A DNA stretch of 64,000 nt from an uncultured Bacilli bacterium (lineage in GTDB: Bacteria > Bacillota_I > Bacilli_A > RFN20 > CAG-826), in assembly GCA_934140155.1 (NCBI GenBank), contig CAKPBC010000004.1, positions 124,001 through 188,000 on the forward strand, in the 5' to 3' direction. The stretch's first letter is position 1. Every line of letters begins with the position of its first letter. Positions 9,435 to 17,453 of the stretch are shown one piece after another. A program made the position numbers and the translations under genes. The notes beneath the pieces are model-generated. The model ran no database searches and was not told the DNA's origin. It worked only from the letters and a program-made list of their open reading frames with translations.

Positions 9435-10235
9435 ATGAAAAAAGCAAATTTGAATTTATCCAATTTAGTACTTAATAAACTATTTGCTGTGAACACTATT
9501 AATAAATCCAATAAGCAGATGGTAATTCGTAAAGGAAGATTTACTTACGCCTTTGCTTTAAAATTAGAAGGAACCACTATTTATAAGTGTAATGGTATTG
9601 AATATGTTTCTAATCGTCATACACTACTAGTAATATCTAAAAACACCGACTATACTTGGTTTTGTGAAGAATTAGGAAAATGTATTATGGTTGAATTTGA
9701 TGCTGATTTTGATGGACAAACTTTTGATTTTTACCCAATTACTCTTAACGCTCAAAACGAGCAAGAAATTGCTAGACTTTTTAATTTAATGGCGCATATT
9801 TGGGATTCTAAAAAAAACAATTACATTTTAAGATGTAAATCAATATTTTATGAAATATTAGCAAAATCAACAATTAACTATGATGATGTGTATGTTCCAA
9901 AATATATGATCAAATCAATTGAGCCCGCTGTTAAATATATGCTAAATAATTATAACGATATTGATATTTCTAATGAATCTTTAGCAAAATTGTGTGGCAT
10001 TTCTACAGTATATTTCCGCAAATTGTTTTATAAAATATATAAAGTTGCACCAATTAAATATTTAAAAAAAGTTAGATTAGATAAAGCCAAAGAATTATTA
10101 ATTGGTGATTTTACTTCTGTTAGCGATGTTGCTACACTCGTAGGATTTTCTAGCGTTTACACTTTCTCTAAAACTTTCAAAAAAGAAATTGGTGTAGCAC
10201 CTACTGAATATGCTAAAACCGCTGAGTTGAGTTAA
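9435..10235 (+). CDS. AraC family transcriptional regulator
   Basis: A 266-aa protein. Residues about 1-150 form a cupin-like sensor region (FTYAFALKLEGTTIYKC). The C-terminal 100 residues carry the two helix-turn-helix motifs of the AraC/XylS fold (LAKLCGISTVYFRKLFYK, then VATLVGFSSVYTFSKTFKKEIGVAPTEY). The start follows AGGAGGTAAAAATCC. It is divergent from locus A, separated by 167 bp that contain cre-like sites and a motif shared with locus B, so it probably controls locus A, perhaps both. The second AraC gene at 15799-16563 has a similar layout. The inducer is not evident. Confidence 0.9.
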   Translation: MKKANLNLSNLVLNKLFAVNTINKSNKQMVIRKGRFTYAFALKLEGTTIYKCNGIEYVSNRHTLLVISKNTDYTWFCEELGKCIMVEFDADFDGQTFDFYPITLNAQNEQEIARLFNLMAHIWDSKKNNYILRCKSIFYEILAKSTINYDDVYVPKYMIKSIEPAVKYMLNNYNDIDISNESLAKLCGISTVYFRKLFYKIYKVAPIKYLKKVRLDKAKELLIGDFTSVSDVATLVGFSSVYTFSKTFKKEIGVAPTEYAKTAELS

Positions 10236-10250
10236 TAAATAAACTTTTAT

Positions 10251-10284
10251 AAGAAGCATGTTATTGTAATTTGCTTCTTTTTTT
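10251..10284 (+). terminator. Rho-independent terminator after the AraC gene
   Basis: AAGAAGC (10251-10257) pairs with GCTTCTT (10273-10279), followed by a T run. Confidence 0.7.
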
Positions 10285-10289
10285 TGCAC

Positions 10290-10318
10290 AAAAAAGGATG
10301 TAACTACACGCTACATCC
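10290..10318 (-). terminator. Terminator of locus B
   Basis: GGATGTA (10296-10302) pairs with TACATCC (10312-10318). On the minus strand a run of six U follows, 12 bp after the stop of the 818-aa gene. Confidence 0.8.
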
Positions 10319-10330
10319 ATTTTTGTTTTA

Positions 10331-12787
10331 TTATTTTGTAAAAGTGTTATTACATTCTTCAATAGTCGCACTTGCAGTTTTATATCCTACGATATAACCA
10401 ACACGCTTATTTTCTTCTGTTCCAACATCTTCAACAACTATATCACCAGCTACTACTTCTCCAGAGTTAGTACAATTCTTAAGCGTTGTACCATAAGCCA
10501 TTCCAGCAATACCACCTAAACGATAGCCACCCTTTTTATCTTCTGTTGTGGCAGTAACTTTACCTTCATTTGTAGCATTTTGTAATGTTGAAGCTCTATC
10601 TCCATCATAACCAAATGCACCAATAACTCCACCTACATAATTAGTTCCTTTTATATCTCCATAGTTATGAACATCTTCAACTGTAACATTAGAGAAGTTA
10701 AGTCCTCCAATAATTCCACCTGTGTTAGTTTTTCCAACTACTGTTCCATAATTATACAATTTTGATAGTACGAAATTACCACCTTTTCTAACTAGTCCTA
10801 TGACTCCACCATTGTTAAATCCTCGTCCATAAACATAACCTCTATTAGTTAAGTTATTAACTTCAACCGCTCCTGATTCAATTGTACCGATAACACCACC
10901 AGTACCTTGTGCATCAGCAAATTTAGTTACACTTCCATAAACAGATCCATTATTATTAGCGTTTTTTAAAGAACCAGCTTTTAATAAACCTATTACCCCG
11001 CCAATATGGCCTTTACCATTTTCATAGAATCTTCCAGCAATATTAGCATTATTAGTTACATTTTCTACTACCCCACCATTTAAGTATCCTACTATTCCAC
11101 CACAAACTCGATTAGTGGTAAATACTGTTCCTGATGTTGATACATTCTTAATTGTTCCAGAGCTTGCATTAAATAATCCAGCAACAAATGATTTAGAAAT
11201 TCTTAATTTTACATTATGATTATTACCATCAAATGTACCTTTAAATTCTTTTAATTCCCATTTAGACGAGGTTTTGCCATCTTCAGTTACAGTAACTAAA
11301 TCTCCATCACCAATTCCTGTAAAATTAGCGTGAGACATATTTAAGTCAGCTGTTAATGAGACAAATTTTCCTTCATAAGTATTACCTTCTTTTACTTCTT
11401 TTGCAAAGAAAGCCATATCATTACTAGATTGAATCAAATATGGATCTGTTTCAGTTCCCGTTCCACTTAAAGAAGTCGAATATGTATTTCCATCCCATTT
11501 GCCATCCTCATAAACTGGTGTTTCGGATGTTATTTCTTTATTTTTTAAATCTTTAATACTTAAATCTATATTTCTACCAAATTCATGTCCTAATTCAAGC
11601 ATTGCGCTAGAATCTAAATGCGCATAATCCGTGTTATCTTTATAAGTTGAAACCCAATTACTATCCGCTACATCAATAAAATAATTTTTTGAACTTTTAG
11701 AAGCATAATCTTCTTTAATTTGATTTATTTTATTAAAATTTGTCCAATAATTTGTAATACCAGCATCAATAATTGATAACCCATTAGGAGTTACATATCC
11801 TGAATTTTCCCAAGTTTCTTTTAAATCCGCCACATGGGTAGACCAGTTATTTTCATACTCATCGCTATAACTCTTAGCATCATTTTCTCCTTGCATCCAA
11901 CAATAAGAAATGATTTCCGGATATTCGTTTTCATTATTTTCTTTAATTAAATTCATGCTCTCATCAACAAATTTAATTAAATAGTTATATAAATTATCAC
12001 TAGCCATTGGTTTTCCTAATGAAGGTGAATACCAATTATCATGTAATGTAGTCGCTCCAGCAGCGGTTTTAATAATATAAAATTTTTCATTTGGATAATG
12101 CTCATTTAAATATTCTGCCATTCCAAGTTCAGGTCCGAATGAAACTGAACCATCACTTGCTTTTCTTCCTTGTCCCATTTGAACTTTTGTAAAGCCATCA
12201 GATTTATGACGTGCAGTTTCAGATGCAAATGGACTTAAATCATAATTAATTTGAATGTTTGGATAACCATCGGCATACTTATTTCTAACATCTTCACTAA
12301 AGTATTTAACATAAGAATGACCAACTGCATTGGATTGACCCGCTAAAACTATGACTTTTACAATATCTTTAGAAATACTATAATCACAATTTTCTCTTTC
12401 GCAGCTTGTAATTATTTTTGTTCCTTCTTCATTTCTAACTGGATCACCTAATTTATGATCCAAAGCTGGAATTTCTTCTTCATAGTTTTTACTTGCATCT
12501 TCATTACAAATAAAAGATTTTACGCCTTTTTCAGTACAAGTTGGTTCTTTAGTGATTACTTCTTTAAATGTATAAGTAATTGACGTACTTGGACTAGTAC
12601 TAGGTTTTACACTAGGACTAGTACTTGTACTAGTTGAAGGAGTAGTTGCACTCCCCATATTTGAAGCACTAGTAGAATTACTAGTACTTGTTGAATTAGA
12701 ATTGCTTGTACTTGCTGAGTTGTCGTTACAACCCGCTAAAGCAAGTAATGTCGCAATTGCTATAAATGCTATGTTTCTTTTTTTCAT
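10331..12787 (-). CDS. Secreted SGNH/SASA-type carbohydrate esterase with C-terminal GLUG repeats
   Basis: An 818-aa lipoprotein (lipobox LALAGC, Cys20) followed by a Ser/Thr linker to about residue 70. Residues about 75-140 form a small Cys-containing module typical of Firmicute surface proteins. The esterase domain (about 143-425) has the sialate O-acetylesterase/CE6-like signature: IVLAGQSNAVGHS with nucleophile S152, CWMQGENDA, and the C-terminal DYAHLDSSAM that supplies Asp and His. From about 440 to 810 repeated GGVIG...N.G.V.G units match the GLUG motif. Predicted role: removal of acetyl groups from a polysaccharide at the cell surface, with GLUG repeats for attachment. The C-terminus is closely similar to the 558-aa protein upstream. 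Confidence 0.82.
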   Translation of the reverse strand: MKKRNIAFIAIATLLALAGCNDNSASTSNSNSTSTSNSTSASNMGSATTPSTSTSTSPSVKPSTSPSTSITYTFKEVITKEPTCTEKGVKSFICNEDASKNYEEEIPALDHKLGDPVRNEEGTKIITSCERENCDYSISKDIVKVIVLAGQSNAVGHSYVKYFSEDVRNKYADGYPNIQINYDLSPFASETARHKSDGFTKVQMGQGRKASDGSVSFGPELGMAEYLNEHYPNEKFYIIKTAAGATTLHDNWYSPSLGKPMASDNLYNYLIKFVDESMNLIKENNENEYPEIISYCWMQGENDAKSYSDEYENNWSTHVADLKETWENSGYVTPNGLSIIDAGITNYWTNFNKINQIKEDYASKSSKNYFIDVADSNWVSTYKDNTDYAHLDSSAMLELGHEFGRNIDLSIKDLKNKEITSETPVYEDGKWDGNTYSTSLSGTGTETDPYLIQSSNDMAFFAKEVKEGNTYEGKFVSLTADLNMSHANFTGIGDGDLVTVTEDGKTSSKWELKEFKGTFDGNNHNVKLRISKSFVAGLFNASSGTIKNVSTSGTVFTTNRVCGGIVGYLNGGVVENVTNNANIAGRFYENGKGHIGGVIGLLKAGSLKNANNNGSVYGSVTKFADAQGTGGVIGTIESGAVEVNNLTNRGYVYGRGFNNGGVIGLVRKGGNFVLSKLYNYGTVVGKTNTGGIIGGLNFSNVTVEDVHNYGDIKGTNYVGGVIGAFGYDGDRASTLQNATNEGKVTATTEDKKGGYRLGGIAGMAYGTTLKNCTNSGEVVAGDIVVEDVGTEENKRVGYIVGYKTASATIEECNNTFTK

Positions 12788-12834
12788 GTTTTATTCCTCA
12801 AATTGTGATGATATTTTTTCTTATTTTAAAAATT

Positions 12835-14511
12835 TTATTCTATGGTTGCTTTACCAGTTTTGTAACCGACTAAAGTGCCAACATATTTATTTGTAGATGT
12901 GCCATTTGGAGCTAAAGCTTCATTATCGCCGCCAGTAATAGTTCCACTATTAGTGCATGATTTAACCGCAGTTCCATAAGCCATTCCAGTTATACCACCA
13001 ACACGATATCCACCGCCAGTGTGCTCAGCAGTTGCAGTTATATTAGCAGCATTGGAGCAATTTGAAATCGTCGTATTTGTTTTTAAATCTGCTACAGCAG
13101 TACTATAACCAAATGCTCCAACAATTCCACCAACAAAGCATGTACCAGTAACGTTTCCACCCTCTAAGTTTTTACAATTATCAATAACGATGTTTACATT
13201 ATTCATAACACCTATTATTCCGCCTACAAATGATTTTCCACCACTGATTTCGTCGGAATTTGTACAATTTTTAATAGTTAATTCACCGGTTAAAGCGGTT
13301 TTATGTGCGTTTGATAAAATTAAACCAGCAATTCCACCAACTGCTTGATAATCATTATGGACTGTTCCAAAATTGTTACAATTCTCAATTTTAATATTAA
13401 CAGCGTTAGTGCTATTATTATGAATTGTACCAATAACTCCTCCAACACCACGCATATCATTTGTACTCTTACTACCGTTATTATCAACTGATCCACCACT
13501 AATTGGGCCATGATTATCACAACTAATTACACTACTACCTTGTCTTGAGTAAGCAGTTATACCACCTGCTCTACTTCCATTATTAACAATGCTTGCATAA
13601 TTAACGCAATTTCTTATAGTTCCATCATTAATTCCTGCAATGCCAGCAATATTTATAACTCCCTCAACTGTGCCTTCCACTACTAAATTTTCAATAATAC
13701 CCCACCTATTGACGCTAAATAATCCTGTACCTAAACCATTGTTAACACTTTCTGTTATTTGCGCATTTATTTTATTATTATGACCATCAAAGTTCCCATA
13801 AAATTCTTTTATCATTGTTTTTGATGTTATAGAAGATGTAACTAAACTAATATATTTTTTAGAAAAGTTTTTCGCGTTGGCATTAGCGTCTTCTACATAT
13901 TTATCCCAACCGGCTTGACTATAAATTAAATATGGATTTGTTTCTGATCCATCACCACCACCGAGTTTAGATTGAGTTAATGATGAAGAAAGGCTTATTG
14001 TTTCTCCATTTATTGTAAGTTCCATTCTAACAACATCATCTTCTTTAACTGATACAGTATCAGCATAAGTAATATTGAAGACAGCCCAATAATATTTTCC
14101 TTGTGCAGATTCGTTAGTGGTTAATGTTTCACCATCATAATAGAATGTATTACCGCCTACTTCAAGACCACGATACACTTTGGTAATACTTTCCAATTTT
14201 TCTTCATAATCTCCAATTTTAGACATCTTATAAGAAATAGAGTCTATTTCGCCTTTAATAGCGGTAGCAAATCTTAAAGATTTACTATCATTAGTTTTAA
14301 ATTCATCATAAAGTGCAAACATTTTTGATGATTCAAATTTTAATGCAGAATCTTCAACTTCTTCACCAATAAGATTTTGTTTGTTTAGATAAATAACTTC
14401 ATCATTATCTTTGAAATTATTATCTTTATTGTTACCCGATAAAGCAACTGCCGCTAAAGCTCCAAGTGTAACTACACTTAAAGCAAGATAAGAAGTAACT
14501 TTTTTATTCAT
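12835..14511 (-). CDS. Secreted GLUG-repeat protein
   Basis: A 558-aa protein with an N-terminal hydrophobic signal (YLALSVVTLGALAAVALSG) but no lipobox Cys, so it is probably released or held non-covalently. Residues about 60-190 form an unrecognised beta-rich region. From about 200 a right-handed repeat region carries many GLUG-like units (GIAGINDGTIRNCVNYASI, VGGVIGTIH, VGGIIGVMN). The last 150 residues closely match the end of the 818-aa esterase. The ATG shares a base with the stop of the 49-aa peptide gene (TAATG), so the two are probably translationally coupled. Function unknown; adhesion to glycan or cell surface is plausible. Confidence 0.7.
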   Translation of the reverse strand: MNKKVTSYLALSVVTLGALAAVALSGNNKDNNFKDNDEVIYLNKQNLIGEEVEDSALKFESSKMFALYDEFKTNDSKSLRFATAIKGEIDSISYKMSKIGDYEEKLESITKVYRGLEVGGNTFYYDGETLTTNESAQGKYYWAVFNITYADTVSVKEDDVVRMELTINGETISLSSSLTQSKLGGGDGSETNPYLIYSQAGWDKYVEDANANAKNFSKKYISLVTSSITSKTMIKEFYGNFDGHNNKINAQITESVNNGLGTGLFSVNRWGIIENLVVEGTVEGVINIAGIAGINDGTIRNCVNYASIVNNGSRAGGITAYSRQGSSVISCDNHGPISGGSVDNNGSKSTNDMRGVGGVIGTIHNNSTNAVNIKIENCNNFGTVHNDYQAVGGIAGLILSNAHKTALTGELTIKNCTNSDEISGGKSFVGGIIGVMNNVNIVIDNCKNLEGGNVTGTCFVGGIVGAFGYSTAVADLKTNTTISNCSNAANITATAEHTGGGYRVGGITGMAYGTAVKSCTNSGTITGGDNEALAPNGTSTNKYVGTLVGYKTGKATIE

Positions 14512-14660
14512 TATTTGTTACCTCCGAAAGTAATATTTACATCAGTGTCGATTGTGTTATTTCCTTCAACAGCTTCTACACCATCAATAGCACTTTGTAA
14601 AATAACATCTTCTAATTCAATAAACTCAACAACTAAAATAGGCTTTTTGTAATTTTTCAT
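14511..14660 (-). CDS. 49-aa peptide coupled to the GLUG protein
   Basis: A short frame encodes 49 residues: it begins MKNYKKPILVVEFIELEDVI, has a small acidic middle and ends NITFGGNK. An AGAAAGGA purine site lies upstream. Its TAA overlaps the next ATG by one base (TAATG). The Y-x-x-P ... E ... D-V-I-x-x-S layout recalls a diffuse set of small proteins seen in gut Firmicutes; this comparison is from memory. It has no signal peptide or membrane segment. Candidate roles are peptide precursor or small accessory factor for the surface proteins behind it. Function unknown. Confidence 0.65.
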   Translation of the reverse strand: MKNYKKPILVVEFIELEDVILQSAIDGVEAVEGNNTIDTDVNITFGGNK

Positions 14661-14692
14661 TATTTTTTTGTCCTTTCTTTTTTTATATAAAG

Positions 14693-15601
14693 CTATCTTT
14701 TGATAACTTTTAGTTCCTCTTTATTAACAGCAATTTCACATATTCTTGCTGTACGTACATCTTTATTTTTTTGGAAAGTGTTATAATCTCTTCCATGATA
14801 TATGATGTAATAATGTCCATCTTCAATAATCATTGAATTATGACCAGTGCCCTCTTCTTCATCATTCTTTCTTAATAAAGGATGATAAGTATAGTCATTT
14901 GGATATTTTTTAAAATCTAATTCTAATAAATTATCTGTATCACCTTTTGCTACTGCATAGCCGATATAATAGTTTTCGCTATTAAAACAATTACCGGAAT
15001 ACAAAACATAATGATAATCATCTTTTCTAAAATAATATGCTCCTTCAATGGTGTGCCAATGCTGTCCTTTTTTAAAACGATCTCTCATAAATATTTCTTC
15101 ATCTGATGTTGCACGCACTACCACTTTAGGGTATCCTTCAACTTCAATAGGTGATTTCATTTTATCAACTACGATAAGCGTTCCTGCTCGTGGAGCGTCA
15201 TAATCATTTAATGAATAAAAAATGTATAAGTCATTGCCAGATTTAACAACATGCGGATCAATGGAGAATGGTTCTAAAATGTATTTAATAAATTTAAATT
15301 CATCATCTGGTTGATCAGAAACAGCAACTAATATTCGTTGCTTATGTGTATCCGTTTCATTAATCCCCATGGTAGATACATACATATAAAACTTATTATC
15401 TATTTCAATAACTGCGGGAGCCCAATATTCTTTTTCATCTATTTTAGTAAAAACTATTCCACGATAGTCCCAATTCATTTTGTCTTTCGAAGAATATAGA
15501 TGAACTCCTTCACTATGTGTTGAATACATGTAATAAATGCCATTAGATTTAATTACGTATGGATCACCTTGAGAACGATTTTGTTCAATATTTAATTTCA
15601 T
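14693..15601 (-). CDS. Cytoplasmic GH43-type glycoside hydrolase
   Basis: A 302-aa protein with no signal peptide. GH43 features are GDPYVIKSNGIYYMYSTH (first acidic site), EYWAPAVIEI, SIDPHVVKSGNDLYIFYS (middle Asp) and HTIEGAYYFRKDDYHY (Glu). The length is that of a single catalytic domain. It would cleave imported oligosaccharides with arabinose, xylose or galactose ends; the precise activity cannot be read. It is first in locus B and 32 bp upstream of the small-peptide gene. Its promoter region holds a cre-like site and the motif shared with locus A. Confidence 0.83.
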   Translation of the reverse strand: MKLNIEQNRSQGDPYVIKSNGIYYMYSTHSEGVHLYSSKDKMNWDYRGIVFTKIDEKEYWAPAVIEIDNKFYMYVSTMGINETDTHKQRILVAVSDQPDDEFKFIKYILEPFSIDPHVVKSGNDLYIFYSLNDYDAPRAGTLIVVDKMKSPIEVEGYPKVVVRATSDEEIFMRDRFKKGQHWHTIEGAYYFRKDDYHYVLYSGNCFNSENYYIGYAVAKGDTDNLLELDFKKYPNDYTYHPLLRKNDEEEGTGHNSMIIEDGHYYIIYHGRDYNTFQKNKDVRTARICEIAVNKEELKVIKR

Positions 15602-15642
15602 AAAGCATTATTTGATATAGCCATAATGATACAGCTTTACCT

Positions 15643-15656
15643 TGAAAACCCTTTCA
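15643..15656. promoter_or_regulatory. cre-like palindrome upstream of locus B
   Basis: TGAAAACCCTTTCA (minus: TGAAAGGGTTTTCA) has both arms of a cre site (TGAAA...TTTCA) but the central CG is replaced, so CcpA binding is uncertain. It is 42 bp upstream of the GH43 start. Confidence 0.35.
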
Positions 15657-15698
15657 CACTTATTTTAATAAAAGTCATAAATATGAAAATGGCAAAAC

Positions 15699-15722
15699 TG
15701 ATATTTTTATCTTTTTTGATAC
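15699..15722. promoter_or_regulatory. Second copy of the AraC-linked motif
   Basis: The copy starts TGATATT and ends in the 13-mer TCTTTTTTGATAC. It matches 9326-9350 with one indel and few changes. Confidence 0.4.
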
Positions 15723-15729
15723 AGAACCA

Positions 15730-15752
15730 AAAAATAAGCAATATTTTTGCTT
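15730..15752 (-). terminator. Weak terminator after the second AraC gene
   Basis: AAGCAA (15736-15741) pairs with TTGCTT (15747-15752), with a loop of five; on the minus strand an A followed by a T run comes next. The stem has only two G-C pairs. Confidence 0.4.
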
Positions 15753-15798
15753 TAATTATTATATTAAGTGTAAAAATCAAGAATAATTAATTATATTT

Positions 15799-16563
15799 TT
15801 ACTTATCTAACTTCTTCTTATATTGTAAAGGGCTCATTCCATAGTACTTTTTAAACGCATTAGAAAAATGATAAATATTTTCATACCCTAACGAAAACGC
15901 CAAATTTGTTATAGTTCCATAGTCGCTTTCTAGCATATCAACAGCTTTTTCCATACGAACTTGCGTCACATATTGCATCGGCGGTACCCCAATAGTTTTA
16001 ATAAAAATGTTACGAAAATATGATGTACTATAGCCAGATTTTTTAGCTAGTAATTCATTAGATAATGGTAGAGATATGTTTTTATCAATATATTCTAAAA
16101 TTTTTATCATATCTTCTTTTTTAGATGTTGGATGATACTTTTTGCTTAAATTACCTGTAAGCAATTCATATAAAATTTCATATGTGTATTTCAACATGAT
16201 AAATTCTTTTATTTCTTTATTATTTAATAAATCATATTCATAATTAGCAAATATTTTTAATAGTTTTTCTTTATGCTGGTATTTGAATATTTTTATTTCA
16301 TCTATATCAATATTACCTTCAAACTCTATAGAATAAAAGTGTCCTTCAATTTGTGATTTCCAAGAATAATTGCAACCTTTAGGCAAAAAAGCAATATTTT
16401 CCGCATTCGAAATATACGTTTTGTAATTAGAAAAATAAATAGTTTCGCCCTCAAATTTAAATATAATTGCGTGATTATTTCTATTTACTCTTCTGCCACC
16501 TGACCCAGCAGAAGAAAATGGACAAGTTATCGATTTCACATTGCTAATAAAAATATTTTCCAT
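15799..16563 (-). CDS. AraC family transcriptional regulator
   Basis: A 254-aa protein with an N-terminal sensor region (HAIIFKFEGETIYFSNYKTYI) and a C-terminal AraC-type DNA-binding domain: LLAKKSGYSTSYFRNIFIKT, then LAFSLGYENIYHFSNAFKKYYG. It is the same size class as the regulator at 9435-10235 and aligns in both parts, so the two are probably paralogues. It lies 197 bp upstream of the locus B GH43 in the same direction, and divergently from the dehydrogenase at 16689. It is the likely regulator of locus B and perhaps of the dehydrogenase. Confidence 0.9.
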   Translation of the reverse strand: MENIFISNVKSITCPFSSAGSGGRRVNRNNHAIIFKFEGETIYFSNYKTYISNAENIAFLPKGCNYSWKSQIEGHFYSIEFEGNIDIDEIKIFKYQHKEKLLKIFANYEYDLLNNKEIKEFIMLKYTYEILYELLTGNLSKKYHPTSKKEDMIKILEYIDKNISLPLSNELLAKKSGYSTSYFRNIFIKTIGVPPMQYVTQVRMEKAVDMLESDYGTITNLAFSLGYENIYHFSNAFKKYYGMSPLQYKKKLDK

Positions 16564-16688
16564 AAGTTATCTCCGAATTCATAATAAAACATAAAAAGAA
16601 AAAAAGCAAATTTTATAAAAATAAACATTATTTGTATTTTAAAAACATCATCGCTTTTTATACTAGTTTTATAAGGAAGGGAAAAATT

Positions 16689-17453
16689 ATGGAAAACGAA
16701 TTTAAAGACAAAGTTGTAATTGTTACAGGAGGAGCAGGAGGCATTGGTTCAGATTGCGTTAAAGAATTTGCAAAATGTGGCGCTAAAGTGGCAGTTGTCG
16801 ATTTCAATGAAGAATTAGGCAACAAAGTAATTGAAGAAGTCAAAGAACTTGGCGGAGAAGCAAAACTTTATGTTGTTAATATTTTGCATTCTGCCGAAGT
16901 TAATGCTTGTGTTGATCAAATCATTAAAGATTTTGGAAGAATTGATATCTTAGTTAATCTTGCTGGTGGTTCAGCAAGAAAAAATCGTCATTTATTTTAT
17001 GAACAAAGTGACGAAGTATTCCAAAATATTATTGGAGTTAATTTATTTGGTACATTTTACTTCTGCCGTAAATGCACACAATATATGATTGAAGCAAAAC
17101 ATGGTGGCAAAATCATTAATACTTCTTCCGTCGTTGGATTAGAAGGACATGTTATGCATAGCGAATATGGCGCTTCTAAAGGTGGAGTATTATCCATGAG
17201 CAAATCAATGGCTAAAGAAGTTGGTAAATTTGGCATTAATGTTAACTGTGTATGTCCAGGTATGATTCCAACACAAAACGCCACTGGAGGAGATTTAAGT
17301 CATACTAACTATTTGCATATGACACCATCCCCACGTGACATTACTAATGCTATTATGTTTTTAGCATCAGATAAAGCTAGATTTATTACTGGCCATGACT
17401 TAATTGTTGATGGCGGTAGACATTTAGCTACTCGTGGTACAGAAAGTAACTAA
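16689..17453 (+). CDS. SDR family oxidoreductase (gluconate dehydrogenase-like)
   Basis: The start at 16689 is chosen because AAGGAAGGG lies just upstream; an earlier in-frame ATG at 16632 lacks such a site. The 254-aa product is a classical short-chain dehydrogenase: VTGGAGGIGSD (cofactor loop), NLAGG, then INTSSVVG and YGASKGG (the catalytic Ser, Tyr and Lys), and the C-terminal FITGHDLIVDGG. Such enzymes interconvert a keto group and alcohol on sugars or acyl chains with NAD(P). Being divergent from an AraC sugar regulator suggests a sugar-acid substrate. It ends 4 bp inside the convergent MATE gene. Confidence 0.85.
   Translation: MENEFKDKVVIVTGGAGGIGSDCVKEFAKCGAKVAVVDFNEELGNKVIEEVKELGGEAKLYVVNILHSAEVNACVDQIIKDFGRIDILVNLAGGSARKNRHLFYEQSDEVFQNIIGVNLFGTFYFCRKCTQYMIEAKHGGKIINTSSVVGLEGHVMHSEYGASKGGVLSMSKSMAKEVGKFGINVNCVCPGMIPTQNATGGDLSHTNYLHMTPSPRDITNAIMFLASDKARFITGHDLIVDGGRHLATRGTESN

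Noticed and set aside
12600..12720. CRISPR-like or satellite repeat (repeated CTAGTA words)
   Set aside because: The repeats are low-complexity Ser/Thr codons of the esterase linker, without regular spacers.
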